DNA of 64,000 nucleotides from Agrypnia vestita. Its lineage: Eukaryota > Arthropoda > Insecta > Trichoptera > Phryganeidae. Location of the stretch: NCBI GenBank assembly GCA_016648135.1, contig JADDOH010005117.1:156131-220130 (forward strand), written 5' to 3'. The notes beneath the pieces are model-generated. The model had not been told where the DNA came from. It searched no databases and saw nothing but the letters and a program-made list of their open reading frames with translations. Below, one piece after another: positions 21,563-31,503 of this stretch. Both the position numbers and the translations under genes were made by a program. The stretch's first letter is position 1; the number at the start of each line of letters is the position of its first letter.

Positions 21563-22570
21563 CAGATGAGTGGATAAGTAGCTAAACCGATGCGTAGTAA
21601 AGGTGGTACATCTAATAAGATGAAGACATAACATATGAGCTAAGGAAGTGACAGTGAAATTCTCGGACCGGAAGACCAATGGTAGGACAGGAGTGGACAG
21701 ATACTGAATCCAAAAATATCAGAATAGAGAAACTTGAAAGGAGTTGGAAAAGCATGTCGCAATGATATTTAATATATTTAAGGCCGTATTCTGAAAAAAG
21801 CGGCAATGCATTTTCTGTATCTTGACAGTTATTGTATAATATTGAAATGCCCAATCCATGAATTCGTTTCATTTTTTTTCATTTTTCATTTATGGGTTTT
21901 CTTACAGCCATGTAATTAATAAATCTTGAAAAAATCAATTATTGATGTACAGAGCCTTGGGCCAACAAGAAAACACATGTATTCAAGAATATTATACCAG
22001 GATCGATAAAAATAAGAAAAAAACAATTTGTCAAATAGTGAGTTGTTTGTGTTCGTGTGTGTGTTCACATGTGTGGGAATAAAAATGTCATTGCGCGAGT
22101 TTATACGTAAGGGATTTTGTAAACTGCTCAAAACTTAAATATAAAATATCGAGATCTGCAAAGGCCGTGTCATAGGTATCTAGAACTCTGTTAATAATAC
22201 AGTTTTTACCGTAGCTTGTTCTCCAATGATTTAAGTGGAAAAGGCGTGGTGCTCTTGTTCGTCTCTGCGGAACATTAAAGTGTATCGAATTTAAAATTTC
22301 AGGTGAATCTATGCGATTATTAAATCAATCGGTGGAGTCCACTGGACCTTTTTTTAAATTTATTTATTAGAGACACTGACAGGATAATAGGTATATGATA
22401 CTCAGATAATAAACATTATAGTGAAGACTATGCCCATTATCCCAATTACAAGTGTCTTCGGTACGCTTTAGTAACGTGTATATTTAAATGTATTTTAAAT
22501 GTAGGTACATTTATGTGTATTGTATTAAAATAAAACACAAATTACTTTGTTTTCACCACTATATTAGATT
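21563..22570. other. AT-rich intergenic, no gene
   Basis: Nothing is recognised. The minus-strand frames 21612..21872 and 21916..22131 have no domain. Confidence 0.4.
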
Positions 22571-22618
22571 AAAAAATCTACATGTTTCGAGAACAATGTT
22601 CTCTTCATCAGGATTATT
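22571..22618 (-). ncRNA. Hammerhead-ribozyme-like fold (type I, short stem III)
   Basis: Minus strand, in order: stem I 5' side AATC; box CTGATGA; one extra A; stem II GAGAAC/GTTCTC with loop ATT; GAAAC; a two-nucleotide loop (AT); GTA as the N-U-H cleavage triplet; then stem I 3' side GATT, which pairs exactly with AATC. This is the order and spacing of a type I hammerhead with a minimal stem III, as known from Penelope-like elements. The extra A between CTGATGA and stem II departs from the strict consensus, so activity is uncertain. It lies about 100 bp downstream of the retroelement C-terminus at 22717..22917. Confidence 0.55.
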
Positions 22619-22716
22619 GTGTACTAATCTTAAAAGTTGAAACAAGCAAATATGTTACGGTGAAGGAGCGGTTGAGGGGGTTGGTGAGGGGAAGGGGGGG
22701 TTCGAGGTGTTGATTA

Positions 22717-22917
22717 TTATGGGTCATTTGGAATGTTAAGTGGAAAAATATTCAAAATAGGATTGTGCAAAAATTTCGTCTGTGTATTTATTATATTAGA
22801 CTTAATATTAACAGTTTTCCTAATTTCGAGTATTTCTAAATTATTTATTTGAGGTATATTATAGTTGAAATGTAAAAATTTTAAGCCTGTGTTAATATCA
22901 AATGTATGGTCAAGCCT
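22717..22917 (-). pseudogene. Retroelement C-terminal fragment, Penelope/GIY-YIG-like
   Basis: The minus-strand frame contains 'LDHTFDINTGLKFLHFNYN', then 'NLEILEIRKTVNIK' and 'INTQTKFLHNPILNIF', and stops soon after. A 'H.FD....L......LEI.EI.K......N.QT..L..P.L' pattern is what I know from the end of GIY-YIG-type (Penelope-like) proteins. The hammerhead-like fold just downstream on the same strand fits that class. The upstream part is missing or frameshifted. Confidence 0.45.
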
Positions 22918-23734
22918 TCATACAGAAGAAGAAAAAATATTCTTCGAACAGTGTATTGTATATTTTGTGCTTGAATGTAGTGCGATTAGTATTTAATGAA
23001 TAATTGATTTAATGGATCTATAGGTTCATGTCATGGTTTAGAAAATGGATGTTGTGTATGAGTGAGTTTTTGAACGAAGATAAGGTATCTGCAAGAATAT
23101 CAGCATCAATTTTAGGGTCAGCACAATACAAATTATATGTGCGACACAACCTTGTGATGGGAGAAAAGTAACCGACATTATTTGTTGTTACTGTCCATGG
23201 AGGCTAGCAAATCTGGCATGTCCCTGCAAAATGGAAACATTGAAACGCATGTGCAAGTATGGCGTCATACTTCCGCAGTCCAGTCGAGCACGTGCCCGAT
23301 TTAGTTCTCATCGTATCTGCGTAGTTTGTTTTGTGCGGATTATTCCCAACATGGAGTTAACGCCGGCGTGGGCGGACTGATGATGCACCGCGTGCACTCC
23401 ATCGAGCTGCATTTATTGCACGTGTTTAGAATAGGTCAGCGTATTCAATAAGTACTCGTATAAAACCTTCAATTTAAACTGAAAAACTGAAGATTTTCTT
23501 GAAATCAAATACAACACGATACTTTAGTAAGAAAGCTATTCAGCGGCGAAGGGAAATTTGTTTTTTTGTCGCGGAGGTAGGAGGTGGGTAAAGGTCGTTG
23601 AATAAGCATTCAACGAAACGTCGAGAATCGTTTTTTGGAAAAACATACGGTTCGCATAAAATATCCGCAACCATTTACAGTTAAAAATGTCTAATGACCG
23701 TAATAACGACCTCAACTCTTTAATTAGCATTTTT
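22918..23734. other. Intergenic, possibly further retroelement debris
   Basis: No intact frame is seen. GC-richer sequence at 23200-23420 has no recognisable domain. Confidence 0.35.
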
Positions 23735-23880
23735 TTTTAATTTTCCGATGTATTTTTTTACAAAACGTTGAACTATCATTACAGTAACTTATATTGATTA
23801 CGAATTCATTCCCTTTAATACAAGTCAAATAAATTAATAAAATCCAATTGGAAAACATTCCAATCTACAAACGAAGTGGC
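23735..23880 (+). repeat. FB1 foldback, central fragment
   Basis: It carries 'caaaacgttgaactatcatt', 'acagtaacttatattgatta', 'attccctttaatacaagtca' and 'aattggaaaacattcc', all in FB1 order. Both ends are missing. Confidence 0.7.
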
Positions 23881-24060
23881 AAGCTGAAATAAAAGTATGA
23901 AAACAAGAATAAATTGGAATGCAAAGAAGAAACAAAAGAAAAACGTAATTTAGTAAATGATAAATAAAATAAAATCACAAAAAAGTAACAAGCAGAAATA
24001 AAGTATCAATAAAATAAATATAAAGTAAAATAAATAATAAAATAAAATAAATATATATAT
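23881..24060 (+). repeat. A-rich tract
   Basis: Dominated by 'aaataaaataaa', 'agaaac' and 'aaagtaa' words, like 13081..13513. Confidence 0.5.
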
Positions 24061-24337
24061 TTTTTTATAAATGTTAAGTTTTTTTTGACATTTATAAAAC
24101 ACCCTGACAATGGAAATATGCAGGTGAAATTAATGAATAAAAGTAGATTAAAAAAAATAATTTAATTAATTTTTTAAGTGTAAAGTAATACATATAAATG
24201 TAAAATTATCAAAATCTGATGTTTGATGAAATGTAGAAAACAAAATCGTCAATAATGAATGAAATTGAAAATGAAATTCATTTGGAATTCCAACAAAAAA
24301 GTATTATTGGAGGTCTAAGTAGTCTTGGAGTACCTTG

Positions 24338-24515
24338 AGGGTCTTGTGGTTAGGACTCTCGCCTCGTAATCCAAAGGTTGTGGGTTCGAACCTCACTTCA
24401 GACCAGCAAGTTAGTCCTATTTTCATAGCAGAAGCGTTTAGCTTAGTTTGAAAATAGTAAGAATATTTATTGATGTGACACGTATTCCGTGTTCGTATCT
24501 CTATTTAAAAAAAAA
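24338..24515 (+). repeat. SINE-B (tRNA-derived), best copy
   Basis: The head 'ggtcttgtggttaggactct', then 'gcctcgtaatccaaaggttg' and the B box 'gggttcgaacc' give a tRNA-like 5' third. The body 'agcaagttagtcctattttc' continues to 'gacacgtattccgtgttc' and an A-rich 3' end. Confidence 0.8.
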
Positions 24516-24562
24516 TCGAAACATTGAAAAAAAAACGATTTTTATGACACGGTTAATAGAAA

Positions 24563-25143
24563 CCCACCGCATTCCTAGGACCGTTTCATGAACGAAAGCT
24601 CTCGGCCCTACTCATACGTCGCCTGGTTGAGTATTTTTTACTCTAATAGCCATCTCCGTGCCATGTGACGAGACCTGGAGAGGCCCGAAATAGTCCATTC
24701 ACTGTACCTCCTCTGTATAACACACTTTCTTAGAAATTATCAAAGAAAGAAAAGGAAAAGCATAAAAGAAAGGTAAAAAAAAAACAGTAAGATAACATAT
24801 TATAGCAAACATATAAATAGAAAGTTCATTTAAAATATAACTATATTATATTTAACAATGTTATATTTTTGAAGACACACGTTAAAAATCACACGCAGTG
24901 CACACGCGCGCCGCTTAAACGAGATTTTCAGTTTAAACCAACTATAATCCAAGTTGATAAAATCGGCCCTAAAGAAAAACGGCGAATGGACACCCGCCCA
25001 TTCCCAGGACCATTTTATGAGCGAAAGCTCTCGTATCGGCCCTACTCATACGTCGCCAGATTGACAATTTTTTACTCTAAAGATCATCTCCGAATCACCC
25101 GCTTAAACGAGATTTTCAGTTTAAACCGACTATAATCCAAGTT
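24563..25143 (+). repeat. Dispersed repeat R3, copies 2 and 3, plus a 45-bp direct repeat
   Basis: Copies at 24563..24712 and 24985..25095 share 'ctaggaccgtttcatg'-like, 'gaacgaaagctctcg' and 'ggccctactcatacgtcgcc' blocks with 12885..13080. The stretch beginning 'cgcttaaacgagattttcag' and ending 'actataatccaagttg' occurs twice, at 24913 and 25099, flanking copy 3. The open frame 24869..25135 is made of these repeats and is not convincing as a gene. Confidence 0.55.
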
Positions 25144-25171
25144 GGAACCGGCATCCAAATTGGATGTTATA

Positions 25172-25702
25172 CAGGGTTATTTGTAAAATATTAATAACCT
25201 TGCAGGACTATATTCCTGCCTTGATTATGAGTCGAAAATGTTCAAGCTATCATGACTATAGTTATGGAGATAAGCGACATCAAAGTTTGCATTTTTTTTC
25301 AATATTTCTTACTTATTTTTTGTAAAACGTTGGACTATCATTACAGTAGCTTATATCGATTTTGAAAAATTCATTCTTTTCAATACAAGTTTAATAAAAT
25401 GATAAAAACCCAGAAAAATTTCCAATTGGAATGTTTTCCAATTGGAATTAGAAGGATTTTATTATTTGATTTGAATGGTATTAAAGGAAATGAATTTTTC
25501 ATATTCGATATGAGTTACTGCAATGATAGTCCAACGTTTTACAAAAAATAAGTCAGAAATGTGAAAAAAAAAAATGCAAACTTTGACGTCGCTTATCTCC
25601 ATAACTAATAGTATTAGGTCATAATGGCTTGAACATGTTCGACTCATAATCAAGGCGGGAATATAGTCCTGCAAGGTTATTAATGTTTTACAAATAACCC
25701 TG
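25172..25702. mobile_element. FB1 foldback element, long form (531 bp)
   Basis: The perfect ends 'cagggttatttgtaaaa' and 'ttttacaaataaccctg' are flanked by TA. The mirrored arms are identical in layout to 20320..20855. The core reads 'ttccaattggaatgttttcc', itself a palindrome. The frame 25462..25815 (-) crosses the right arm and is not a gene. Confidence 0.9.
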
Positions 25703-26150
25703 TATATGCTCTGTAGAATAACGGATGAGCCAAAAAGTCTCAAGAGTAGAAACCGGAAGGCAAAATGGGCTCGGAAGTATCCATTTATTGTCTCCAGGAT
25801 CAAGCAGAGGTCCAATTTTTTTTATGTCACTGACAGGTCCGTACCGGTACATGCAAATGCGAAGGACTTGTCCTAGCCAGTATATTTGTTGCGTGGATAT
25901 TAAGAGTCTCGCGAATAAATTATGTATATTAAAATTCCACACAACGTGACATTAACTATTCATTATTCTTATTGTACCTTATTTGTTTTAATCTTAACAT
26001 CTCTTGTTTACAAATCAATACAAAGCATACAAATGAATAATGATGCAACATTTTTACATTGTTTTAATTTTACATTATTACGATAACTAATGAGGGATGA
26101 GGAATATCCAAAAAATAAATAAATGTTTTGAATGCAGTCACCGAGGATTA

Positions 26151-26293
26151 CAGTAGCCGGCAAACATCTTGAAATTTTACGGCGTAGTGGGGGGAAGTTT
26201 GCGCATGTACCATTCCATCAACCAGACCCAAATTTTGTCTTCTGCGCATTCCCCCACTACGCCAAAAAATTTCAAGAAATTTGCCGGCAACTG
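26151..26293. mobile_element. 143-bp MITE with ~45-bp inverted repeats and TA flanks
   Basis: The left end 'cagtagccggcaaacatctt', then 'gaaattttacggcgtagtgg', pairs with the right end 'ccactacgccaaaaaatttc', then 'aagaaatttgccggcaactg'. TA lies on both sides. It sits inside a dispersed sequence that flanks SINE-B copies. Confidence 0.85.
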
Positions 26294-26527
26294 TACTAAT
26301 AGAAAATGTACAGAGTTCTAGATTTTATGTATCTATGCCTTCCAAAATCGCGTGTCCTATACGTTTATATGCTGTATTTCCTCTAAAATTTCAAATTCAA
26401 TACTTTATAAATTAGTAATTCTCGATGACTGCATTCAATTTTTGTTGATATTGCTGCCTTTACTTTTATACCCCACCTATATCATTATAAAATTATATGA
26501 GAAATTTTCTATACCTTATTTTTTTTT

Positions 26528-27225
26528 AAATATAGATGCGAACCCGGAATACATGTCACATCAATATTATTACTATTTTCAAACTAGACTAAACGCTTGT
26601 GCTATGAAAATAGGACTAACATTCCATTTTCTGCAAATAATAGACAACTAACACTTCGCTCAGCATCAACATCTAATACAAATAGGTTAGCTGAAGTAAA
26701 TCGCGTCCACAAAACTAATTTCAGTGATCGTGCTTTCGCGGTGGCTGGGCCAAAGTTATGGAACAAACTACCTAATAAACTGAGACAAACAGACAGCTTT
26801 TCACAGTTCAAAAAACAACTTAAGACGCATTTATTTAGACAATCCTATAAAAACCTTTAGAATCTGACCACAACAACGCTAGATAATGTTTTCCACTCCT
26901 ATTGTGCACTCCGCGAAAACACCTAATTCTTTCAGGCACTCCCAAATATAATAGTATTCAATTTTAATTCCATTTCTTGCAAGCCACCTAGTGAATAAGT
27001 AATAGTAAATAAGTTTTTTTCTTTTTTAGCGGTAAGTTGTTTTGTAAGATAATATTTTTTCTGTGTAAAGCGCCCTTGAGGTGAGTATTCGCGAAAACGG
27101 CGCTATATAAGTTATCCAAATATTATTATTATTATTTAACTTGCTAGTCTGGAGTGAGGTTCGAACCGGCGACCTTTGGATCGCGAGGCGAGTGTCCTAA
27201 CCACAAGACCAACAAGCTCCTTTTT
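26528..27225 (-). repeat. SINE-B, split in two by a LINE
   Basis: The 3' part is 26528..26620 and the 5' (tRNA-like) part is 27141..27225. Together they reconstitute the layout of the copies at 18425 and 24338. The interruption is the LINE at 26621..27136. Confidence 0.8.
26621..27136 (+). mobile_element. 5'-truncated LINE (CR1/L2-like 3' end) inserted in SINE-B
   Basis: Coding part 26621..26860: 'RSASTSNTNRLAEVNRVHKT', then 'FSDRAFAVAGPKLWNKLPN' and 'FKKQLKTHLFRQSYKNL', then stop. This 'R.F...GP.LWN.LP......FK..LK.HLF' ending is the classic C-terminus of CR1/L2/Rex-type reverse-transcriptase proteins. The 3' UTR ends 'aagcgcccttgaggtgagta', 'cggcgctatataagtt' and an (att)n tail. The flanks suggest a short target duplication (taac at both junctions). 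Confidence 0.8.
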
Positions 27226-29573
27226 TATTCTTTTTTATTATTATTTATTACTCAATCTTATTTTTTACTTCCTTAAGAAAGCTCATACGCCCTGTTGCAG
27301 TAGGATCCTTGGTGTTTGTTGTTTTCATTCTCTTCATATGACCCAACCATCAAGTCTTCCCAATTTTATGCATCTAGCGACTCCTTAAAAAAATTATAAA
27401 TCTCATTGTTGTAGCGTCTGCGCCAGTCCATTATTTGGAACCGGTTCAAGGATACGCCTAAAATTTTTCTTTTCAGATACGTCCAGTACTCGCTCGTTTC
27501 TCTTAGGATTCAATAGTACTCGTGTCTTAGCTACATTTGTGAGATCAGGTCACATGAGCGTTTCGTACACTAATATACATTTTTTAAATATGCACATAAA
27601 AAAATTGTGGCTACAATTGAATGCGGTTATGCAGAAAGCAGCCGGCCATAAAAAACTCGAAGTACTTTTGTCTAAAAATGGAATAATCAAATCTACACAA
27701 AACCTAGAATGTTCTTTACTTCAAAAAATTATTAATAATATATAAATGCTAATTTTAATGACTATAAAGTGGATGTAAGTGTAGATTTTTAGAAATTTTG
27801 TTGTTTTATCAGCTGTCTGATCTTATTATGTCAAATATGCATTTTGCATAAAACTGCCAGAGTTACTTATCCATTATGAATATTTTGTAATTAAATTAAT
27901 ATTTGCATGGATTTTTATTATCACCATGTGAATATGTATTTTTTAACTATATAATAATAGTTAATATGTAACTAAATAACAGTTTTCTAGCTGTTTTCTG
28001 GTGAGTATGCTTTGAGGAATAGTCATATTAAAAGTGTTTTAAATGGCGTGGGCGCTTTCTGAAGATTTCAACATGTTGTTTCGCGATCAATAAATATTTC
28101 GGAAGGCGATTACTGAGAATTTTTGTATGAAAGGGGCTTGGCTGGTTTTAGTAGAACATAGAGTTGACCTTACTCCACCTGATGACATCAATATCTCATT
28201 TTTACCAAAATTGTGGCCTGGTGCTTTTCTGCATGACTTCGTTCAATTCTTCTTTGGCAGCCTCGCGTCACTCGGAAAATCATGAGCACCGCAGTCACTA
28301 CGGAGCGCCTTCCATAGGTTGACACCGGGACCCGAGGTAGGTGCAAAGAATGCAGACGCACCTGGCCCCACGCATTTATCAGGGAATAAAGAAAAACATG
28401 AAGTTTTGCACAATCAAATTTAATTTACTTGAACATTTACTCTATACTTTGTTCTTATATTATCAACCTTGGAATTAATTTACTTTAATTTACTTATTTA
28501 CACTTTTGTTTGTTCATATATGTATATACTTTTTACTTAATTTACTTTACTTTACTTATATTTTTATTCTCATTTACTTTATTTCTTATTTCTTATTTAC
28601 TTTATATATTTTTTACTCTAAATTACTTTACTTTATTTTTCTTTTATTCTTCTAATTACGTAACCATGAGATTAAATATTTAAATGGAATCTCAATGAAT
28701 GGAATGGCTACTTACCTCAGAACAGGTATTTTTATGTACCTAGCGAGGTAGGTAACGATAAAGGCCTGCATACAAAAATTTGTATATTGTATTTGTTGCT
28801 ATCTTATTCATAAACTCTGTAAATATTCTTAACATTAATTATGTTTTGATGCAAGCTGTTCTAAAAGTTATTGAGCTAATAAACGCCGATTTATCGGCAC
28901 TGAAACTGAATTTAAGCGGCACTAAATCTTGTATTTTGTATGGAAGAAGTAAGTGCTCAATTCGAATGCAAATTTAATCAGGATTAATTTATCTGCAGAG
29001 CCCTGCACTTCATCAGGTTTTAAAGAGCATTTTAAAGAGCCTGATTCTTTAATGCCGTAGTGTTGTAATCAAATCAAACTTTGCAACACTAAAGATTCTC
29101 GACATACCTGACGCCATACATGACATCACAGAATCAGCAAAGTACCACGATTGATGATGACATTGGAACATAGATGAACAACAGCAAATATGACGTATCT
29201 TTATCAATTTTTAGACAGCCAAGGACAGTCGGTCCTGATGTTGTTGCTACTTGCTAGCATAACCTACAGAGTTCACACTCGCCGTTACTATTTCCATTCC
29301 TTAGGTATGTACCTACATAATTACATCCCCCAATTTAAAACTAATTACGAGAATAATAGTATCGTCCATAGAATGTTGTCATTTTACAAACGAAAGGTTC
29401 TGCACAGTCTATATAGTTCACGAAACCGACAATTCTTTCCTAAAAGTCATAAGAAATATCTTGGAAACCTAACGTGCTTACATACACACACGCACACAAA
29501 TATTTATCTACACTTGTAAAACATTGTTATCAAATATAATTCTGTGCGTTCTGTCATCGCTTTATGATATTAC
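27226..29573. other. Intergenic, with a T-rich tract at 28430..28660
   Basis: No gene is supported. The tract at 28430..28660 is rich in 'tttactt' and is the strand-reversed counterpart of the A-rich tracts. A short frame at 28780..28977 ('INADLSALKLNLSGTKSCIL') looks faintly like a LINE reverse transcriptase but is too short to call. The frame 29190..29519 shows no domain. Confidence 0.35.
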
Positions 29574-29720
29574 TAGCCGTACACCCGTGAAAAATCACGG
29601 AAATAATAATAATTAATAACGATCTTTGCGTGACCGCGCAACATGAGCCGCGCGCTGATTTCGTGTCATACTCTAATCTAAAGTTTCCATTCCAGAAAGA
29701 CGGACAACGAAATTATTATA
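29574..29720 (+). mobile_element. RTE-like retroelement 3' fragment (diverged)
   Basis: It starts 'actagccgtacacccgtgaa' and ends 'agacggacaacgaaattatt'. These are the family ends seen at 3043, 34163 and 44530 but diverged. Confidence 0.4.
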
Positions 29721-29949
29721 TTCATAAAATTACACTTATATCTTGTGTATGTAAACAGTCTATAGCATAAATTGTAAAAAAAAACTGACCGAAAGATTCA
29801 AAAATATTTTTTATTAATTAAGGATGATCGTTTAATTTGTAATATTATTAAAAAGGTATGTCATGTATATGACACGTCCATACAGTTGTATAAAGCCCAC
29901 AAAGTGGAGCAAATTTCTTCGGTTAAAATTCATAATATAGGGAGGAAAG

Positions 29950-30277
29950 TAAGACCACGTGTGAAATACTAGTAAGCAATGAATGTTTGGAGCAAGAAGA
30001 TGAGTTTGTGTATTTGGGAAGTATGTTCAACAGAAGAGGGAAGACTGAGAAAGATATCGAGAGGAGGGTTACTGCAGGGAAATAAGGTGAACGGTACTTT
30101 GAATGTAATTATGTCTAATAGAAATATGTCTACCGAAGCAGGACTAGCGGTACACAATGGAATTCTGGTACCAACACTGATATGCGGAAGTAAAGCATGG
30201 AGCTGGCACAGAAGGAACGAAAGATTACGGAATGCGGCAGAGATGAGATGTGTGGAAAATCTTTTTATGATAGAGTA
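29950..30277 (+). pseudogene. LINE reverse-transcriptase C-terminal fragment, frameshifted
   Basis: The first frame reads 'ECLEQEDEFVYLGSMFNRRG', then 'KTEKDIERRVTAG'. After a one-base shift at about 30080 the next reads 'NKVNGTLNVIMSNRN', 'AGLAVHNGILVPTLICGSKA' and 'NAAEMRCVE'. 'YLGS.F...G....DI.RR...G....G.L......S...L.VHNG.LVPTL.YGSE.W' is a well-known reverse-transcriptase tail from insect retroelements. Dead by frameshift and stop. Confidence 0.75.
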
Positions 30278-30364
30278 AAGAAAGAAGATGTTAGGACAGA
30301 ATGTAAAGCTGATCGTAGCATACTCGATAAAATGTAAAAACGGGTCGCTCAGATGGTTTGGATT

Positions 30365-30611
30365 TGAAAAATTCATTCGCTTTAATAAAAGTCAAATTGA
30401 ATGAATTTTTCATAACCGATATAAGTTACAGTAATGATAGTTCAACTTTTTGCAAAAAATAAGTCAGAAATATTGAAAAAAAATGCAAACTTTGATACTG
30501 CATATCTCCATAACTATTGATATTACGTCATGGTTGCTTGAACATTTTAGACTCATAACATAGGCAGGAATCTACCAGCAAAGTTCCTGCTGCTAGCTCT
30601 GGTACACCCTG
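30365..30611 (-). repeat. FB1 foldback, right half only, 'acaccctg' end
   Basis: It holds 'aaattcattcgctttaataa', 'agtaatgatagttcaacttt', 'caaactttgatactgcatat', 'tggttgcttgaacatttt' and the end 'agctctggtacaccctg'. This end type matches the element at 59992..60489, not the 'aataaccctg' type. Confidence 0.8.
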
Positions 30612-31419
30612 TAATATTATATATATATATAATATATATATATATCTTTTTTTTTTATAGTACATAAATGTATATAAAAGGAAAAGAATACTAAATATGC
30701 GATAATTAATGCATTTATGTGGGACAATAAATTAATAAAGAAAAACTAACAATAAGCAAACAATTAAAAAATTAATATAGTAAAGAGAGAAATATAATAA
30801 AATTTTAAGCAAAGATAATAACAGTGTACAATATAATAATATTAAATTTAAAACTATCTACATATTAAACAGATCCAAATACGAGGAAACAATTTTTGCT
30901 TTTGGATTTTCAAAACTATTGTATTGAAGGTTGGATTACGTGAATTTTTAGAGTTTGAACTTAGATTCTAACGTCATTGATTCGTCACTGCGACAAGTTT
31001 AGAAATTTGGAAAGCGATTCAACATTCTGTGGTAAGAATGGTAGCAAATTACGGGTTTGAATTTAGCGGTAGAATAATACCGGTCCAATCGACAACGTTG
31101 TTACCGACCGGTCTTATGATAATGTAGGTCCCTGTCTTATTACATAAGCCAAAAAACTTCCGGCAATTTCTAGACGTCTCTGACTCAAGGTTATTTTTTG
31201 ACGTTTTCTGAATATTCTCATGACGATACCGAAGCGGGTCATAAGAAATTCGGCGGAGTTGTGATTGTTGTTTTATAGACAAGCACGTGTCCACGCGAAT
31301 TGATTTTATACATTAAATATAGAGAAGTAAGTGTATTGTTAGAAGTGTAGTGCCCGCGTGGTCCGTGTGAACAACTGATAACTAAATTATTACATTAAAT
31401 CACCGACTGAAAGAAACGT
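30612..31419. other. Intergenic upstream of HSPBP1
   Basis: It starts with an (AT)n microsatellite (30612-30648) and is then AT-rich. No gene is recognised. The minus-strand frame 31049..31294 has no recognisable domain. Confidence 0.4.
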
Positions 31420-31424
31420 TTTGG

Positions 31425-31503
31425 TCAGTGAGCCGCGTTTGTTTTTCTTCGGCAGTGAAATTAAACGCCATTTGCAAAGACCGTCAATAATCAATAACGA
31501 ACA
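31425..31503 (+). promoter_or_regulatory. Candidate initiator and 5' UTR of HSPBP1
   Basis: TCAGT, the arthropod initiator consensus, occurs at 31425..31429, 75 bp before the start codon. No TATA box sits about 30 bp upstream. The start-codon context is 'gaacaATG', with A at -3. Confidence 0.35.

Noticed and set aside
24338..24410. Functional tRNA gene
   Set aside because: The tRNA-like head continues into a SINE body found in three other copies.
24869..25135. 88-codon gene
   Set aside because: It is built from the dispersed repeat R3 and a 45-bp direct repeat.
25462..25815. 117-codon minus-strand gene
   Set aside because: Most of it is the right arm of the FB1 element at 25172..25702.
28780..28977. 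Reverse-transcriptase fragment
   Set aside because: Only about 30 residues look LINE-like, too little to call.
29969..30376. 135-codon minus-strand gene
   Set aside because: It is the antisense of the frameshifted reverse-transcriptase fragment on the plus strand.
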